Below are positions 29,064 to 29,690 of a stretch of 29,690 nt of DNA, one piece after another. The DNA is from Dehalococcoidia bacterium. Its GTDB lineage: Bacteria > Chloroflexota > Dehalococcoidia > SM23-28-2. The stretch covers positions 1 to 29,690 of the forward strand of contig JALHUG010000233.1 in NCBI GenBank assembly GCA_022866185.1. Direction: 5' to 3'. Each line of letters starts with the position of its first letter. The first letter of the stretch is position 1. The position numbers and the translations under genes were made by a program. Under the pieces are notes generated by a model. It made no database searches. It had not been told where the DNA came from and saw only the letters and a list, made by a program, of their open reading frames with translations.

Positions 29064-29427
29064 AACCGGCGGCTCCTTCGACATTGACCTGCCACATGGT
29101 CAAAAGGGTGAGGCATTGGTGAAGGAACTCCTCTTCGGAGTCAAGCGCGTCGAGGTCAAACGACAAGACAGAGCACCGCAATTCGGCTCGCTCTATATCG
29201 AGACGGAACATGATCCGGGCGCTAGAGGTCTTTACCGGCCGAGTGGCCTGAGCATAACCGACGCCGACTATTGGGCCTTCGTGATAGGTGCATTTGTGGT
29301 GATGGCCCCAACGGTCTGGCTGCGGGAACAAGGAAAAACGTGTCGTGCCGTGCAACAGGCTGACGGGAGTTGCCCGACTCGGGGGTTCCGGCTTCCCCTG
29401 GCACGACTAATGGGGGCCGTGCCATGA
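29050..29427 (+). CDS. PD-(D/E)XK-like nuclease, small
   Basis: ATG 29050 lies inside the methyltransferase end and has GGAGG about nine bases upstream. The 125-residue protein reads FDIDLPHGQKGEALVKELLF, VKRVEVKRQDRAPQFGSLYI, ETEHDPGARGLYRPSGLSIT, DADYWAFVIGAFVVMAPTVW. The 'GE' helix (E21), the E35-V-K37 strand and a following E51 outline a PD-(D/E)XK core, as in small phage resolvase- or restriction-like nucleases ('DYWxFV' is common in this group). Coupled to a methyltransferase, it could form a restriction-modification-like or recombination pair. The first acidic residue of the motif is not certain. Confidence 0.7.
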   Translation: MSLRETGGSFDIDLPHGQKGEALVKELLFGVKRVEVKRQDRAPQFGSLYIETEHDPGARGLYRPSGLSITDADYWAFVIGAFVVMAPTVWLREQGKTCRAVQQADGSCPTRGFRLPLARLMGAVP

Positions 29428-29672
29428 CTAACCCTGCCCTCCAACGGCCGCCCGAATGTGGCTCGTCGCTGGCCTCGCCACCAGCCCCAGCGGCGAGCTC
29501 TCGGGCGGAAAAGTGGCAGCGCTGTCCCCGGTGCCGCCTCGGGTTCCTCATCCGTGACCTCGACGGCGACGCCTCCTGCTACGTGTGCGGGGTTGTCATC
29601 TATGGCACGGCACCGGATCAACGGGAACCCGGCGGGGCCCCAGCGAAGTGCGGGAGGGTTGTGTTGTCGTGA
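29424..29672 (+). CDS. Small zinc-ribbon protein
   Basis: ATG 29424 overlaps the nuclease stop (ATGA). The 82-residue protein has a disordered Pro/Ser-rich N-terminus (PPECGSSLASPPAPAASSRA), then a zinc ribbon KWQRCPRCRLGFLIRDLDGD, ASCYVCGVVIYGT with two CxxC pairs (C46/C49 and C64/C67, about), and a basic end. Zinc ribbons of this sort bind DNA or RNA or bridge partner proteins. It completes a chain of four overlapped genes and may assist the methyltransferase or nuclease. No specific family is recognised. Confidence 0.72.
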   Translation: MTNPALQRPPECGSSLASPPAPAASSRAEKWQRCPRCRLGFLIRDLDGDASCYVCGVVIYGTAPDQREPGGAPAKCGRVVLS

Positions 29673-29690
29673 GTACATCTCGTGTCTATC
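29669..29690 (+). CDS. Start of next early gene (partial)
   Basis: GTG 29669 overlaps the zinc-ribbon stop as GTGA and has GGGAGGG (29652-29658) upstream. Only seven codons (MSTSRVY) lie in the window. The call rests on the overlap style used throughout the genome. Confidence 0.4.

Noticed and set aside
1..29690. CRISPR array, tRNA, rRNA or insertion sequence
   Set aside because: No regularly spaced direct repeats, cloverleaf-like sequence, conserved rRNA stretch or transposase-like frame was seen on either strand.

Overview
The window is a contiguous piece of a tailed double-stranded DNA phage or prophage genome (Caudoviricetes). A tape-measure gene of about 3.2 kb, a tail-tube gene and no recognisable sheath point to siphovirus morphology. 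DNA is GC-rich, genes are packed tightly with ATGA/GTGA overlaps, and most have good Shine-Dalgarno sites. A divergent repressor/early-operon switch, with promoters facing both ways, suggests temperate ancestry, but the only integrase-like sequence is an N-terminal fragment. The host cannot be named from the sequence. It is bacterial (sigma70-like promoters, SD-led translation, endolysin). No host genes, tRNAs, rRNAs, CRISPR arrays or insertion sequences are visible.

Layout: (1) 1-5828, packaging and head: end of the large terminase, a small membrane protein, an HK97-type portal with a C-terminal zinc ribbon, a ClpP-type head-maturation protease, the HK97-fold major capsid protein, two paralogous structural proteins and a small charged protein. 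(2) 5872-7992, virion surface: three tandem paralogues and a LamG-fold lectin-like protein. (3) 7989-10010, a zinc ribbon and the head-tail connector set. (4) 10020-12195, an accessory cassette of two SAM methyltransferases, a small unknown protein and a CgeB-like glycosyltransferase, placed between tail terminator and tail tube. (5) 12211-17013, tail tube, tail-assembly chaperone with a well-formed -1 frameshift signal (GGGAAAC plus hairpin) giving a G-T type fusion, a reverse-strand PH-like moron with its own promoter, and the tape measure. (6) 17022-17708, a reverse-strand NUMOD4/HNH homing endonuclease. (7) 17789-25352, distal tail protein, a hub gene lying in one frame with the preceding gene and separated from it by a single TAG, a collagen-like fibre and several small fibre proteins. 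(8) 25359-26961, lysis region: two membrane proteins, a YjzC-like protein and a GH25-like endolysin. (9) 26994-29690, control and early region: integrase fragment, XRE repressor (probably leaderless), divergent promoters, a structured leader, a small Cys-rich protein, a ParB/MT-A70 fusion, a PD-(D/E)XK-like nuclease and a zinc ribbon.

How it fits together: late genes run rightward from terminase to endolysin. The repressor runs leftward and the early operon rightward from a promoter pair around 27477-27611. Expression within the late block seems tuned by RNA signals: a terminator hairpin after the portal, twin hairpins after the capsid gene, the frameshift site, and perhaps amber readthrough. 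The least ordinary parts are the TAG-joined tail genes, the twin hairpins with near-identical loops, the methyltransferase/glycosyltransferase cassette, and the early operon that couples ParB/MT-A70, nuclease and zinc ribbon downstream of a structured leader.
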